64,000 nt of DNA, taken from Ctena decussata (taxonomy: Eukaryota > Mollusca > Bivalvia > Lucinida > Lucinidae). Below the pieces are notes generated by a model. It was given only the letters and a program-made list of their open reading frames with translations. It made no database searches and was not told where the DNA came from. Positions 44,600 to 56,213 of the stretch are shown here, piece after piece. A program made the position numbers and the translations under genes. Numbering within the stretch: the first letter of the stretch is position 1; the number at the start of each line of letters is the position of its first letter. Where the stretch lies: NCBI GenBank assembly GCA_963989385.1, contig OZ022508.1, positions 56,645,087 through 56,709,086 on the forward strand, written 5' to 3'.

Positions 44600-46935
44600 C
44601 AGTAGAATAAATTGCCACGGCTGTCCGAAAATGAAAGACTTTAAGCCATAGGGATACTGCGCGCGAGAATGTCTAGGTAACGTAACTGCAACCATTCGGC
44701 GATTACATGATTGTTTCCAAGCCACCGGTACAGTTGCGTATCGTCAAAGATCCGGGCATCCTCGAGTAACTACTCGCAGACAGGGTGCCACAATCCGGAT
44801 GCTGCATTTCATAAATCGCTTCAGAGCAGCGACGGCAACTGCCAGGGGAATATGGGGATGTCACGGATAAGTACTGTAGCAAACCCGAACCATTTTACCA
44901 ATGGGAAATCACTGTTTTAGTAGCGCTGAAAAAAGCTTAAATTCTGTAACTTGACAACGTTAACAACACACTGGTATTTATCCGATACACTGCGGCAAAT
45001 AACATGTATTATGCGTTTCCTTGTTTTACTATGAGAGTTTTAAATGTTAAACCATTAGAACTCTTGCTTGTAGGCAAATAAATTAAGAATATATTAAATC
45101 CTTAGAAATTTATTCTATTCTGTTTCTATTTTATGCGATAGTCTTGCCAGGTCTTTGGGGCACCACTGTTGACTTCGCAACAATCCCTTTCCACCTTGTC
45201 CTGTTTTCAGTTGCACTAGCTGAGCGGCAAAATCCATCCCTGTCCACTCTCTAATTTTGTTCTCTCACCTCTTCTTCTGTCCACCTCTTCTTTCCCCTTT
45301 ACTGTGGACTGTAGATTTGCATTTGCTAAACAAGAGGACCCCGAGACGTGTTCAAGCCATCAAACCACCTTAGTTTCCGTTTCTTGACCAGGGTCAGGAG
45401 CTCATCACTTTCTCGAATGGCTGCTCGGATTTTTCTGCGAACCTCTTCATTGGTTATGTGGGCCTGATATGAAATATTCAGTTAACATGAGATAGCTTCT
45501 CATCTCAAAGTCTTGCGTTCTTTTGTCTACGATTCACAGGAATATAGAAATATGGAAACGACAAGGGAGCGCATCAGTTTCACCTTTGATCCAAGAGATA
45601 TGCTGTTATCTCTCCAAATTGTTTTCAGATTTGCAAGAGCTGCAGTGGCTTGTGCAATCCTTCAGAGAACCTTCGGGTTTTAACCATCACCCGTGACAAT
45701 GGCTCCAAGGTATTTGAAGCTTGTTACGGTACCCAACCTCTGTCCTTTTACCGTGATCATCGTCTGGATATCATTGGCACTGTTTGTCATTAATTTTGTC
45801 TTCTCAGCACCGATCTCCATCTTATATCTTGTGCAGGTTTTGTAGAGACTTTCAACGAGAGCTTCTAGGTCCTGCTCTTTCTCATGTAGAGCATCCATGT
45901 CATCGGCAAATCAAAGATTGGTAATATTTCTGTCGCCTATGCTAACCTTTCCATCTTGTTCTTAAAGAGGATCAGACATAATCTGTGTGAAATTTATAGG
46001 TTTGCTCTTATCATGTTTTTTCAGAAGAAACATTTACCCTGAAACTGTTCGACGCCGATTGCGCAACACAGGCATGGTACTAAGACGGCCATACAAAAAA
46101 GTCCACTCACAGCATAACACCGCCTTGAGCGAGCTAGATAGGCCAAACGCCACCTACTGTACACCAAGCGCCAATGGGATATGGTGCTGTTTTCGGATGA
46201 GTCCAAATCTATTGTGACCAAGGCTGATTGGCGAGCGAACGAGGGGAGCGCAATGCCGATCAGTTTGTAGTACTACGTGATAGTTGAGGTGGGATTTCAC
46301 AGTTCGACAAGACCAGATTAGTATTTTTGACAGAAACGTTAATGCTAACGCCTACGTCCGGGATGTGTTGCAACAAGTTGTTGTTCCTTTCATGAGGCAA
46401 CGTTTCCAAGGCCGAGGAGAATTCCAGCAGGATAATGCCCCGGCGCATACGGCTGGGCATACAATGAACTACCCGCACGCGAATAACATCGATGTGATGA
46501 ACTAACTTGCCGACAAGATCGCCTGATATGTCGCCGATCGAGAACCTTTGGGATCAGTTGGGTCGCAGAGCTTATGCGAGGAGGCCACCACCAAGAACTG
46601 TCCCATAGCTGCGCAGAGCTTTTCAGGAGAAGTGGGGTAACTTTTTACAAAAGTTCGTTGCTAATTTGATAGCATCTATTAGGCGCACATGTCTTGTTTG
46701 TCTAAATGCTAACGGTAGTTATACTAGATACTGAAACTGCGAACTGAAATTTGGACCCAAGTGAATGAAATGAGCCCAGAACTCGGAAGAATCATTTTCG
46801 ATTATCATGATTTTTTATGATAATCTTGCCAAACGAATAAAGTTTGTTCAACCAAAAATTGAAAAAATTCATGAAAGACTTGGGGTTGAATTGTTTATAA
46901 AATTACGTGGTGCGTAACTAAAGTGGCTCAGTGTA
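44600..46935 (+). pseudogene. Tc1-like transposase pseudogene split by an RTE fragment
   Basis: The N-terminal helix-turn-helix region is at about 44,640-44,905: 'QATGTVAYRQRSGHPRVTTR' followed by 'MLHFINRFRAATATARGIWG'. After an insertion it resumes at about 46,020 with 'NIYPETVRRRLRNTGMVLRR'. Then come 'WDMVLFSDESK' (46,180), 'EFQQDNAPAHTAGH' (46,420-46,465), relics of the SPIENLWDQLGRR-like Glu block (about 46,530-46,570), and 'EKWGNFLQKF'. These are the DDE/D-type blocks of Tc1 transposases. Several frameshifts and stops are present. The match to both halves makes the order of events clear: Tc1 first, RTE insertion later. Confidence 0.85.
45120..45985 (-). pseudogene. RTE-like reverse transcriptase, 5'-truncated, nested in Tc1
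   Basis: Minus strand from about 45,985: a stop lies just before the 'FADDMDALHEKEQDLEALVE' block, which is the RT catalytic FADD box. It continues with 'KMEIGAEKTKLMTNSANDIQ' and 'TSFKYLGAIVTGDG' (to 45,680). Broken blocks follow: 'IWRDN', 'FEMRSY', 'ITNEEVRRKI', 'LLTLVKKRKLRWF' and 'GQKKR', ending with 'IREWTGMDFAA' near 45,225. It lacks the endonuclease and N-terminal RT, as expected of a 5'-truncated LINE. Confidence 0.85.
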
Positions 46936-47259
46936 TATGGAATGACCGTGGAAAATAAGCGGGCATATGTATTTTAATAACTTTTACTGTAGTTAAATCG
47001 CGAAACGGGCATTTAGTGCACCGCGGTAGATTTTGAGACCAAAAGTGCTCTTGAAAAATAAAGCATATGAGAGAGTTTCCTCGGAAGCATGTAATAAGCT
47101 TTTATGAAAAAAGACAATTCAATTGCAAGTAAAGTCCTGTACAAATAAAATTGTGTTGGTTTGAGTGGTCCAAAGGAGGCAACCGCGATTTAGAAAACTG
47201 CATTTGACTTTTGTGAGTTACCGTTTCATGCGGACTAATAGCGAAGGCGGGCTTACAGT
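46936..47259. other. No gene recognised
   Basis: Short non-coding stretch between the Tc1 relic and the SINE. Confidence 0.6.
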
Positions 47260-47266
47260 TTCGGAT

Positions 47267-47430
47267 GGAGTAAGTGAAATCGGGTTTAACGTCCGTCCCA
47301 CCAACAAGTAGATCATACGGAGACGAAACCTCGGGTTAAAGTCTCATCCGAAAGACCAGAAAAGCAGGATCGATTTTGCGAACCCTGGATCGGTAGTCTA
47401 GCGTCTTATCCACTACACTACCGCCGCACC
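47267..47430 (-). mobile_element. tRNA-derived SINE, second copy of the 35,906 family
   Basis: Minus strand: 'gtagtgtagtggataagacg' (A box side), 'ggtctttcggatgagac' and 'ttgttggtgggacg' follow the order of the SINE at 35,906. 'ttcggat' flanks both ends (47,260-47,266 and 47,431-47,437), a likely target-site duplication. The B box is more eroded than in the other copy. Confidence 0.9.
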
Positions 47431-47437
47431 TTCGGAT

Positions 47438-47952
47438 AGCGTAAATTCCACATTCCGACAATTGAAATCTTCAGCACCCTGATCAGGGCTGTTCTGAATC
47501 ACAGCTGCAGAGTAAAAAGCTTGCGATACAGGTGATCTAAAAACAGACGTCTTGCGATGTTTGGGATAGGGTTTAGGATCTGATTCAGTCAGTTCTTGAA
47601 GTGTACTTACTCTTTTAATTTGCAGTGGCACTATGGAGTTAGTCCGTGCGACCATGGAGACGAAAAACACCAATTTTCTAGAACAGAACAGAACAGGTGA
47701 TCTTAATTGCGATACAATTTTGTAACAAACTGTCAAAGGCAATGAAAATAAAGAAAATAATAACAATAATAATAATTACACATTGTACTTAATCTTGTCT
47801 TCTTTAGATCGGATTCAGGCAGTAACTGTGATACTGGCCTCCGCATAATGAACGTTGTGGCATACTGACACTGCACACTTTGTATATTCACATGGGAAAC
47901 TCGGTTATTCAAAACCTCAGCATTTATTTAAATGCAAATGATTCGAGTATAC
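47438..47952. other. No gene recognised
   Basis: One 117-codon minus-strand ORF at 47,413-47,766 overlaps the SINE head and shows no domain; I do not call it a gene. Confidence 0.6.
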
Positions 47953-48350
47953 GAGCGTCATTCAATAATAAGTGATTCTGAACATGAAAAGAGTGATAAG
48001 TTCATCTAAAATATTTCAATAAAATGTCCACGACGTACCATCCTCCTGGCAACTAGGCCATTCCACTTGCTGGACAACCGGAGTTGATACGTTTAACCTA
48101 CGACACGGTGTCCTCAAGTCCATCTGTGTCGTAAAATGGAATTCCCATCATTGGTTTGTTCAGTTGTGAAAACAAGTCAAACTCACTCGGACTTTTATTC
48201 GGAGAATCAGGTAGGGGAGGGGCAGTGTAGGGAATTGGGTTCATTACTTTTCCATTTAAAAAGATCATTCAGTGAAGTCACAAAAGTTTGTGCGGCGTAG
48301 CGTTATTATGAAGTAGTGTAGGGGAGCGACCAGGAGCTCTTTCCGCTTTT
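47953..48350 (-). pseudogene. Mariner-type transposase C-terminal fragment
   Basis: Minus strand: 'PTLLHNNATPHK' corresponds to the HDNA-x-x-H block. 'PSEFDLFSQLNKPMMGI' corresponds to the SPCDFDLFPKLK-type block, followed by 'RINSGCPASGMA' and a 'LPGGW' motif. Beyond the ORF, near 47,953-47,975, 'acgagcgtcattcaataat' resembles a mariner terminal inverted repeat. The other end was not found; upstream coding sequence beyond 48,350 is not recognisable. Confidence 0.75.
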
Positions 48351-48774
48351 TCCGTGTATCAGGTTGATAACAGTCTAAAGAGAATACTTTTAATTTTGTC
48401 CACTAATGATATATGTCCAGCAGAAACATACTGTGCCAATATCCTGTGGTCACAGTAGTTTCTGTCACCCTGTACGAAAAAGCTAGCTTTTTATAACTCT
48501 CAGCCAGCGGCGGAATTTTGCTGAAGTGTGCCATTCTCCAGACTTTGACTTTCTCCCCAGCTCATATGATCTTGTCTCTTGCCATAATTTTCATCAGTGA
48601 AAAAGGAAAGCGCCCTACACCTATCGTCGGAAATGTCGAAATTTCCGCTCCGAAAATGCTATCAACAAATTATTGAGCATTTTGTAAACATTACAAAATT
48701 TCTTGACCCTCTTAAAATTTTTCCTAAATGGATGTTTGATGCCCCTCGACAGAGTACTCAAGTACTACCAAGAT
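48351..48774. other. No clear feature
   Basis: May contain the unrecognisable upstream part of the mariner fragment. No domain was seen on either strand. Confidence 0.4.
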
Positions 48775-49480
48775 TGTTCAAATGATGACTTTGGGTTGAC
48801 ATTGACCTTTTTTGCAGCAAGGTCAAATATAGGAACATGCTAGAGCATAAGGTTTCATGGGAATAGTTGAAGATTTTGGCCTAAAAATTGGCATATACAG
48901 TCATCCTAATGATTACACGAAGATACATGTATGTGAGTACAAGACGTCAAGGCAATTCTTTGACCTTTGACTCAGATTTTGACAGTTTTAACATCTCAGA
49001 AGCCACTGGGCCAATTGTATACCAAAATAAACAAAGAGCAAGGGGATAAGGAAACGAAAATTTGTTCAAACGGTCCATGTCACATAACTAACATGGCCGT
49101 CATGCCCATATACATGTATGGCGAAACTCTTTAAAAATCTTCTCCAGAACCATTTGACCAATGGCCTTGGAACTTGGTATATGGCATCCACCACTTGAGT
49201 ACAACTAACATTGTGCAAATGATGACCTTGGGTTGACACTGACCTATTTTTACGGCATGGTCAAATATGGAAACGTGTTAGAACATAAGATTTCATGGGA
49301 ATAGTTGAAGATTTTGGCCTAAAATTGGTATATATAGTCTTCTTAATGAGTACAAGAGGTCAAGGTCATTCTTTGACCTTTGACCCAGGACTCTCTCATT
49401 TTGACAAGTGCAAACATCTCTTCAACAGCCACTGGACCAATTGCTCAGGTGAGCGATTCAGGGCCTCATGGCCCTCTTGT
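48775..49480. repeat. Element with ~420-bp internal tandem units and 'gctcaggtgagc' end
   Basis: 'tttgggttgacattgacc', 'catgggaatagttgaagatt' and 'ttggcctaaaa' at 48,788-48,890 recur at 49,227-49,325. Half-sites such as 'caaggtcattctttgacctt' are frequent. The element finishes with 'gctcaggtgagcgattc' and 'ggcctcatggccctcttg', an ending similar in style to that of the element at 13,915. Confidence 0.75.
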
Positions 49481-49489
49481 TTCCTTTCC

Positions 49490-50941
49490 CAGTGAAAGGG
49501 GGGGGGGTATCAATAAGGTGGGTTTTCTGCATCCTACCAAAGTTTTATTTTTTTGACTGATGGTATACTCCAGTGTGTCTAGTTTATTGAACCATATGTG
49601 ACTTTGCGCGGAAAGCCCTAGTTACTGAGCTATGGGTCCACAGAAGTGGGTGGGGTAATCCAACATGGTTTTAGCCTGTCTTGTAAAAACATTCTCATTT
49701 GGTAGAAGAGTACAGCAGACAGACAGGATTTGATAAAATGATTAACAGAACATCTAAACTATATTTCCATATCATTTTATTTGGTTTAATTTGAACATAT
49801 GTTGTCAAAAAAGACTTCCTTTGACATTCAACATTTTTTGATATTTGTGTCCTCAATTTTCAATATTTCTTGGCCTTATGGTTAAATAAACAGACCAGTT
49901 GTCATCAAACTAATGTCAAGGAAGCACCCTGACCAGGACATTCGGATGATGTGACCAGAATTTCACAATGACCTAGTTTTCATGGTCGACTGAACACATA
50001 AACTTGCTCAGAAGATGTTTTTTTCATTTAATTTTGACCTAGAATTACGAACCTTTGGCCAAATTACTATTTTAACTGCTATATTATGCCCTACACCCCC
50101 GTCACTAAAGGTGAAAGAATACATATTGGCTTCAGATCGGATCTCCTTGGCGTCTGCATCTGTGTCTGGGTCACATACTTTGACCTTGGAAACAAGGTCA
50201 AGGTCAGATTTTGATGACCTTGACCTTGTTTCCAAGGTCACAGAAGGACTTAATATGTGACACATACACAATTGCAGATGCCAACGAGATCCGCACTGAA
50301 GCCAATATGTATTCCCTCACCTTTAGTGGCAGGGGCGTGGGGCATAATATAGCAGTTAAAATAGTAATTTGACCAAAGGTTCGTAATTCTAGGTCAAAAT
50401 AGAAAGAAAACCATCTTCCAAGCAAGTTTATGTGTTCAGTCGACCATAAAAACTATGCTATTGTGATATTCTGGTCACATCATCTGAATGTCCTTCTCAA
50501 GGTACTTCCTTGACATGAGTTTGACGATAACATGTCTGTTCATTTAACAATAAGGCCAAGAAATATTGAAAATTGAGGTAAAAAATATCAAAAAATGCTA
50601 AATGTCAAAGGAAGTCTTTTTTGACAACATATATTCAAATTAGACCAAATAAAATGATATGGAAATATAGTTTAGCTGTTCTGTTAATCATTTTATTAAA
50701 TCCTGTCTGTCTGCTGTACTCTTCTACCAAATGAGAATGTTTTTACAAGACGGGCTAAAACCATGTTGGATTACCCCACCCACTTCTTTGGACCCATAGC
50801 TCAGTAACTAGGGCTTTCCGCGCAAAGTCACATATTATTCAATAAACTAGACACACTAGAGTATAATATCAGTCAAAAAAATAAAACTTTGGTAGGATGC
50901 AGAAAACCCACCTTATTGATACCCCCCCCCCCCTTTAGTGG
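49490..50941. mobile_element. Giant foldback element, ~1.45 kb, ~720-bp arms
   Basis: The left end 'agtgaaagggggggggg' and the complementary right end 'cccccccccctttagtg' bound two arms that are reverse complements over essentially their full length, centred near 50,215. Landmarks pair throughout: 'ggtgggttttctgcatcc' with 'ggatgcagaaaacccacc', and 'gcgcggaaagccctag' with 'ctagggctttccgcgc'. The centre is a cluster of TGACCTTG half-sites. ORFs on the two strands are mirror translations of the same arm and carry no domain. Confidence 0.93.
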
Positions 50942-51867
50942 TCAGTCTGGATACAGGCATGACACGAAAGTACATGGCTCTTTGCGGCTTTTAGTAGACT
51001 CAGGGACGAATTAAAGGTTGACCACATGGCTCGGCTCGGTAGCTTAATTCGCATAGTATTCGCTAAGTACGCGAGACGCCTTTAATGCAAGTCCTTCTCG
51101 GTCCACGACCCCCTCCTCCTACACCCCAACCCCCTTACGTTTGTTACGTTTATCTCTTTTAGTTTGACATCAACATAGATATACGTCGTGACCTTCTGCA
51201 AACTGACATTTTCAGCAAGGACAACAACATTGCGATGTTCGCTTAAAATGCTGAAGCAATCTCTCAAATCTTAAAATGGGGTTTTCCATCGGTCAGTCCG
51301 CTGGTTTTGGCCAAAACACGACGCTGAGATGCGATAGCTATCATAGTTTTATTAAAAGTATAATTTTCGAATACTTCCATTGTCACTACCAAAGGTTTCG
51401 GATTTCTCCACTGTCAAAATTGTATATACTCGAGGACTTTAAAAACGCCTCACCCCAAATTGTGGTGTATTGTTGTAATTCCACATTTCAAGCTATTAAA
51501 GATGACTAGGATTTTCTAGAAAGTGTAAAACTGATCAAATAAAAGAAATGGCACAAATTTATGTCATGCGTGACGACCTTTGAACTTCACAGGTCAACGT
51601 CACTTCCCCTTAATTTTATTTTAAACTTCTTTATGATACTGCCCTTAAAGTCGATCCCAAGTTTGCCGTGAGAGATACCATACTGCAAAAACACAAAATT
51701 AAAGTCGTCATGACTTTATGTGCTGTCAGAAAGCTTAAATCGAAAACTGGAACACACAAATTGGAATCTCAGAAAAGTGATTTTCTGGAAAATAACGTAA
51801 TTTGACGTTTTACATTTCAAATGAAAAGCATCCGATACAAACATCTTACAGATTTACTTTCTAAGCA
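50942..51867. other. No gene recognised
   Basis: Around 51,030-51,110 there is a faintly tRNA-like stretch, discussed under rejected items. The rest is non-coding. Confidence 0.55.
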
Positions 51868-52098
51868 TCAGTCAACATCAGCGGATACTTTAATATCAGA
51901 ACCAAACGTCTGTTTATCAGCGCAGTGAATGACGTCAACGTCAATGATTCCATTCTGAACGAACTCTAAAATGTACATTTTAACTACACGCGGTTCTAGA
52001 GTAGACCACCATTGGTCGTAAAATACTGTTTGAATGAATTTATTGTCGTCGGTTTGAAAGTTTGATGCCATGTTTAAAATGCCATTATTGCATTCCAC
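51868..52098 (-). CDS. Unrecognised small ORF, possible exon
   Basis: A 76-codon minus-strand ORF with a balanced, acidic, non-repetitive composition. It has two possible start codons; an internal Met begins 'MASNFQTDDNKFIQTVF'. Further on it contains 'QWWSTLEPRVVKMYILEFVQ'. It overlaps no repeat found in this window. I recognise no family. It could be the first coding exon of a host gene; a possible donor ('aaagtatcc') lies shortly before the stop. ORF length alone is not significant. Confidence 0.25.
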   Translation of the reverse strand: MECNNGILNMASNFQTDDNKFIQTVFYDQWWSTLEPRVVKMYILEFVQNGIIDVDVIHCADKQTFGSDIKVSADVD

Positions 52099-53664
52099 AA
52101 GCGTTTGTTTACCTCACTTCAATTCAGTAATTGCTGAAATATAGCGGGAGACGGGAACATCGCTATACTCCGATAAGCATTTGGACGGTACATTATAATC
52201 GTTTTGCTGAAATCCCACGTTTTAAAACACCCTTTTATCTTTGCCGCGTTTATTTCAACCTTTCATATTCTAAGATTGTACTGACGATTACCTCATGCAT
52301 TGCTTTATGCATGCAATTTTATTTATCATTAGTTTTATTTTAGCTGATAGTATAACAAATGCAGCATTTCAATTTCTTTCAGGTGTGGCGTTTTTAATGT
52401 CCTCGAGTATATATTCTGCCAAAATAAGTTCATGAAAGAAAAGAAAAAGGAGTAATACCGAGTTTTGAAAATTTTGACAATCGACAATGTAAGAAAGGAA
52501 TACGCATGAATTCAAATAAATGAAAGAAAGGGTGATTGGTGCAAAAAAAGTTCAGCAAACAGTATATGAAATTTACCGTCGAGAGAAAGTTAAGACTATG
52601 ATTTGAAAGGTCGTTGCTCTCGCAGTCTTTAACACATTTTGTTTATGTAATTAGGATTATTAAAAATCATGTTGACCAGCCTGTCCGGTTGTTCTTATTA
52701 TTGCATTATGTTTTACTTTAAAGTGGCAAAGTATTAGCATAAAGTAAATAAATAAAGCAATGTTCAAAGTGAAAAGGTTACTTTAATGTTGCTATTTTAC
52801 GCACTGTTTGTCAGTGATTTTAATTTTAGCTGGCATTTAAGCCTAGAAGGGGGAAATTAAAAAGCGTGTCCTGAGAAATGTTACTAGAGGTGAAAACTAG
52901 AAGCCGGAAGCCTCATTTCACTTACAAGTAAATGTAGATGTTCTTTTAATTGCAAATGCCCATATAAACATTAAAGTACTCATTCTTGACCAGAAGATTG
53001 CATTTATATATCCACTTGGGTTAGACAGCTTTTCAAACATAATTTGTGACTTCTGAAGACTTATTCATTCAAATCGCAGACCATTTATGGTCGATGTATT
53101 TATTAATCTGGTTTCCGGGTAATCTAGAATTCGGGTATTTGTATTTAAATGATACCGCACTTCTTCTCGAGGTTGGTCCTTATTGCTTACTTTTGTTAAT
53201 TAAAAGTTTGATAAACGTGTTTCAGCATCCATGCATTTACGCTAGAGAGACCATTAATATAAACATAGTACCGGAGATCGTGAAAGCTGCCATACTTTAA
53301 AACAGTGCAAATTTGAAGGAAAATGCCAACTAAAACAATATGGAGATTTATCTAATTTTCCCCTCGACAAACCAAAGACCCTTTCCAAAACGGAAATATT
53401 GTAAGTCTCAGAAACCAGCAGCTGTAAAAAGTGTCCGATCTCTTACAACATGCAATACTTGTACTATGGGTTTTCTTAAATGTAACCCAAAACTGGCGCA
53501 GTTTCCCTGAGTCGATTCAGCCCAGCATCACTTTGAATTGGAAACTTGCGAACATGGTGTGTTAGTTACATATTTGATTCTAACTTCCAGTGGCCAAAGC
53601 ACGACAGTGCTGGCTGATAGGAATCCTATAACAGAGCTAAGAACTGCACGCAAGATGCTTTCAC
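52099..53664. other. No gene recognised
   Basis: AT-rich DNA; an 84-codon ORF at 53,046-53,300 is not supported by any motif. Confidence 0.55.
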
Positions 53665-54052
53665 TGTGTCGAATGCTATCTAAAATCTGAGTCTACTATA
53701 TTCGAAAGTAGTGTAACACTGCGAGTGCTATCAGAAGTCTGAGTCTACTGTCATCGAAAGTAGTCTTACGTCTACTCTCATCGAACTTAGTGTAACACTA
53801 CGAATGCTATCAAAAGTCTGAGTCTACTGTCATCGAAAGTAGTGTTACGTCTACTGTCATCGAACTCAGTGTAACACTACGAATGCTATCAAAAGTCTGA
53901 GTCTACTGTCATCGAAAGTAGTGTTACGTCTACTGTCATCGAACGTAGTGTAACACTACGAATGCTATCAAAAGTCTGAGTCTACTGTCCTCAAAAGCAG
54001 TGTAACACTACCTTTGATGACAGTAGACTCAGACTTTTGATAGCATTCGACA
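53665..54052. mobile_element. Foldback with internally tandem arm, ~80-bp units
   Basis: The ends 'gtcgaatgctatc' and 'gatagcattcgac' are perfect inverted repeats. The left arm has expanded into about four tandem units of 'gaatgctatcaaaagtctga' plus 'gtctactgtcatcgaa', 'agtagtgttac' and 'agtgtaacactac', while the right arm exists once. Unit starts lie near 53,671, 53,723, 53,803, 53,882 and 53,961. Confidence 0.9.
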
Positions 54053-55747
54053 TGGAGAAATCATCTTGCGTGTCCTAGTAGTGACCGAAGGACAAAAACT
54101 AATTGTCCGGAGCAAACGTTTCTCTCCCCAGTATTTATTCTTATTTTCAGGGCTTTAAACATGCTTATAATTTGGAAGAATCAAATTCAGACATATAAAA
54201 GAAGAAGAAATTAAAGGGATTGTCCTGCTTTTCTCAAAACTTATAACAACAGATCAAATTTACTTAAGCGTCTTGTCATGTTGAAATCCTATCCTGTCGC
54301 TGGCGTGGTCTCAGTACATGTACATGTATACTATAAGAGCAGAGCATCCGTCAGAGTTTATTTTAAAAGTATTTCCACGTCATTTGTATGGAAATGATGA
54401 AAATAACAAAAGCTTGCCGTTGTGATCAAAACCTTGTCTAACTTCAGGTATGAACATAGAGTTGACCCTCGTTATATAAAACACTAATATCTCAAATAAG
54501 CCTTTTAGTCAAAGAACGAAGTTTATAGGCACCTTTCCTGTTGTTTTTTTTACACTTCAACTCCGGATATTTCAAACAACTGGTATCTTAAAGTAAAATT
54601 TTTGTGGCTAGAAAATTAACTTTGAGATGTCGTAAGTTTAAGATGAACTTCGACCTTGAGATATCGGGGGTTGAATGTACACAAAAATTGCAAACTGCTA
54701 TTTGAAAAAAAATAATAGAAAGGTCCCGGGTATGCCACAATCACAAACCGCAACCAAACCACTATACCAGGAGGACGAGAAAAGGATAAACACACATGCG
54801 CAAAACAAACAAATGCACAAGAAGCAGAAAAACAGCTTCCTCTTCCCCAAGCGAGGTGATCAGAATGCTGCAAAAACTACACAAATGAGGACAAGGACCT
54901 AGAGAAGTCTTTATAACATAAAACGGCTCATGGTATAAACCACAAAGCAACGTATGATTAAGAATAGCATCGGGACTGCCGCCATAGAATGGCCAGCAGC
55001 ACAGCCTGTCGGGGGATTTATTTATTTCTTTTTTACTCTCGACAAACTTCATCCTATAAGGTCACGTTCAAGAGCATTTTTCAAAAACTTCCAACAAATG
55101 ATTGAGGTGACCGAAGGTGCCTGCTATAATCAGCCATCAGGCTAGGTATATGCATAAAACCAGGAAACATTTTCTTGTAAATACTGTTTGAACGGGTGGG
55201 AAACTTGCGAAGCTGTGAAGATTAAAATTCAAACACTTTGATTTTTCTTTAACTCTCATAGGATATGGACGTTGCTAGGGGCATTACGTGTTAGTTAGAC
55301 AGTAAAATTTGATATGAATCAGTGGCGCACTGTATTAGCATAGTACAATGACCGCAGTTTCGTGCAGGTTTAGGACTTTGGACAAAACGAACCAAAAAGA
55401 AAATCATTGAACCGAAAACAAAAACAAAAAAAAGATAAACTATAAAAAAAAACAATTAAAAATAAACATGAACAGAAATTAATTCGGAGTCTGACAAAAA
55501 TAACACCGATTAAATAATCCTTTCCAAATGATGGCAATATTTTGAAGAAAAAAAAAATCAACTGTAGGAGGAGTTTATGCGAGAAAATACCCAGCTGAGT
55601 ATTCGACTGCGCCAAAAGACAAACTGTATTACACATAAAAATATATGTTAATTAAAATGTAAATTCTGACTTAAAACTAGTTCAATGCTCACAGAAACAC
55701 CACAGTAAAAGAAAGACTGCAAAATAAAAACGATGTAAAGTACATAT
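54053..55747. other. No gene recognised; possible family B remnant
   Basis: 54,720-54,900 has the compositional style of family B ('caaaccactataccag', 'gcgaggtgatcagaatgc') but the match is weak. A-rich tracts lie at 55,390-55,460 and 55,550. Confidence 0.5.
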
Positions 55748-55983
55748 GAGCCGCGACACGACAAAACCAACAATGTGGTTGTGCGCCCAGCGCAGACTCA
55801 GATCAGCCTGGGCATCCGCCCAGTCTGATCAGAGTCTTCGCTGTCCGCATGAAGGTAGCTCAGAACCTTAGCTACCCTTTGAGCACTAAACAAAGAGTTT
55901 GATCAAACTGGGCGGCTTCCCAGGTTGATCTGAGTCTTCGCTGGGCACACAACCACATTGTTGGTTTTGTCGTGTCGCGGCTC
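55748..55983. mobile_element. Hairpin family A MITE, copy 7
   Basis: From 'gagccgcgacacgacaaaac' to 'gttttgtcgtgtcgcggctc'. Among the best preserved copies; flanked by 'catat' and 'atatt', and only about 10 bp from the left end of the mariner element. Confidence 0.93.
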
Positions 55984-56213
55984 ATATTGTTCATACGAGG
56001 GGCATTTGAGAAGCGGTGGCAGCAGTGGCAGAAAATCTAAAGAAGACCCACCGCATCAAAATGCCTATTTGAAATCTTTACAATATTATCTATGGACATT
56101 TGCACACTTTTTCAAGCAAACCAGTCAGTCTAAAATGTCTTTTTGAATGTTTCTTAGATATACAGTTCGAACAGTGATATAATGTGCTGCCCACTGCATT
56201 ATATTATTCGTTA

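Noticed and set aside
50008..50425. Similar-looking ORFs on both strands inside the giant foldback
   Set aside because: They are translations of the two inverted arms of the same DNA; the similarity follows from the palindrome and does not indicate a conserved protein.
51030..51110. tRNA-like stretch beginning 'gctcggtagcttaattcg'
   Set aside because: An A-box-like start is present but there is no acceptable B box or clover-leaf pairing; too weak to call.
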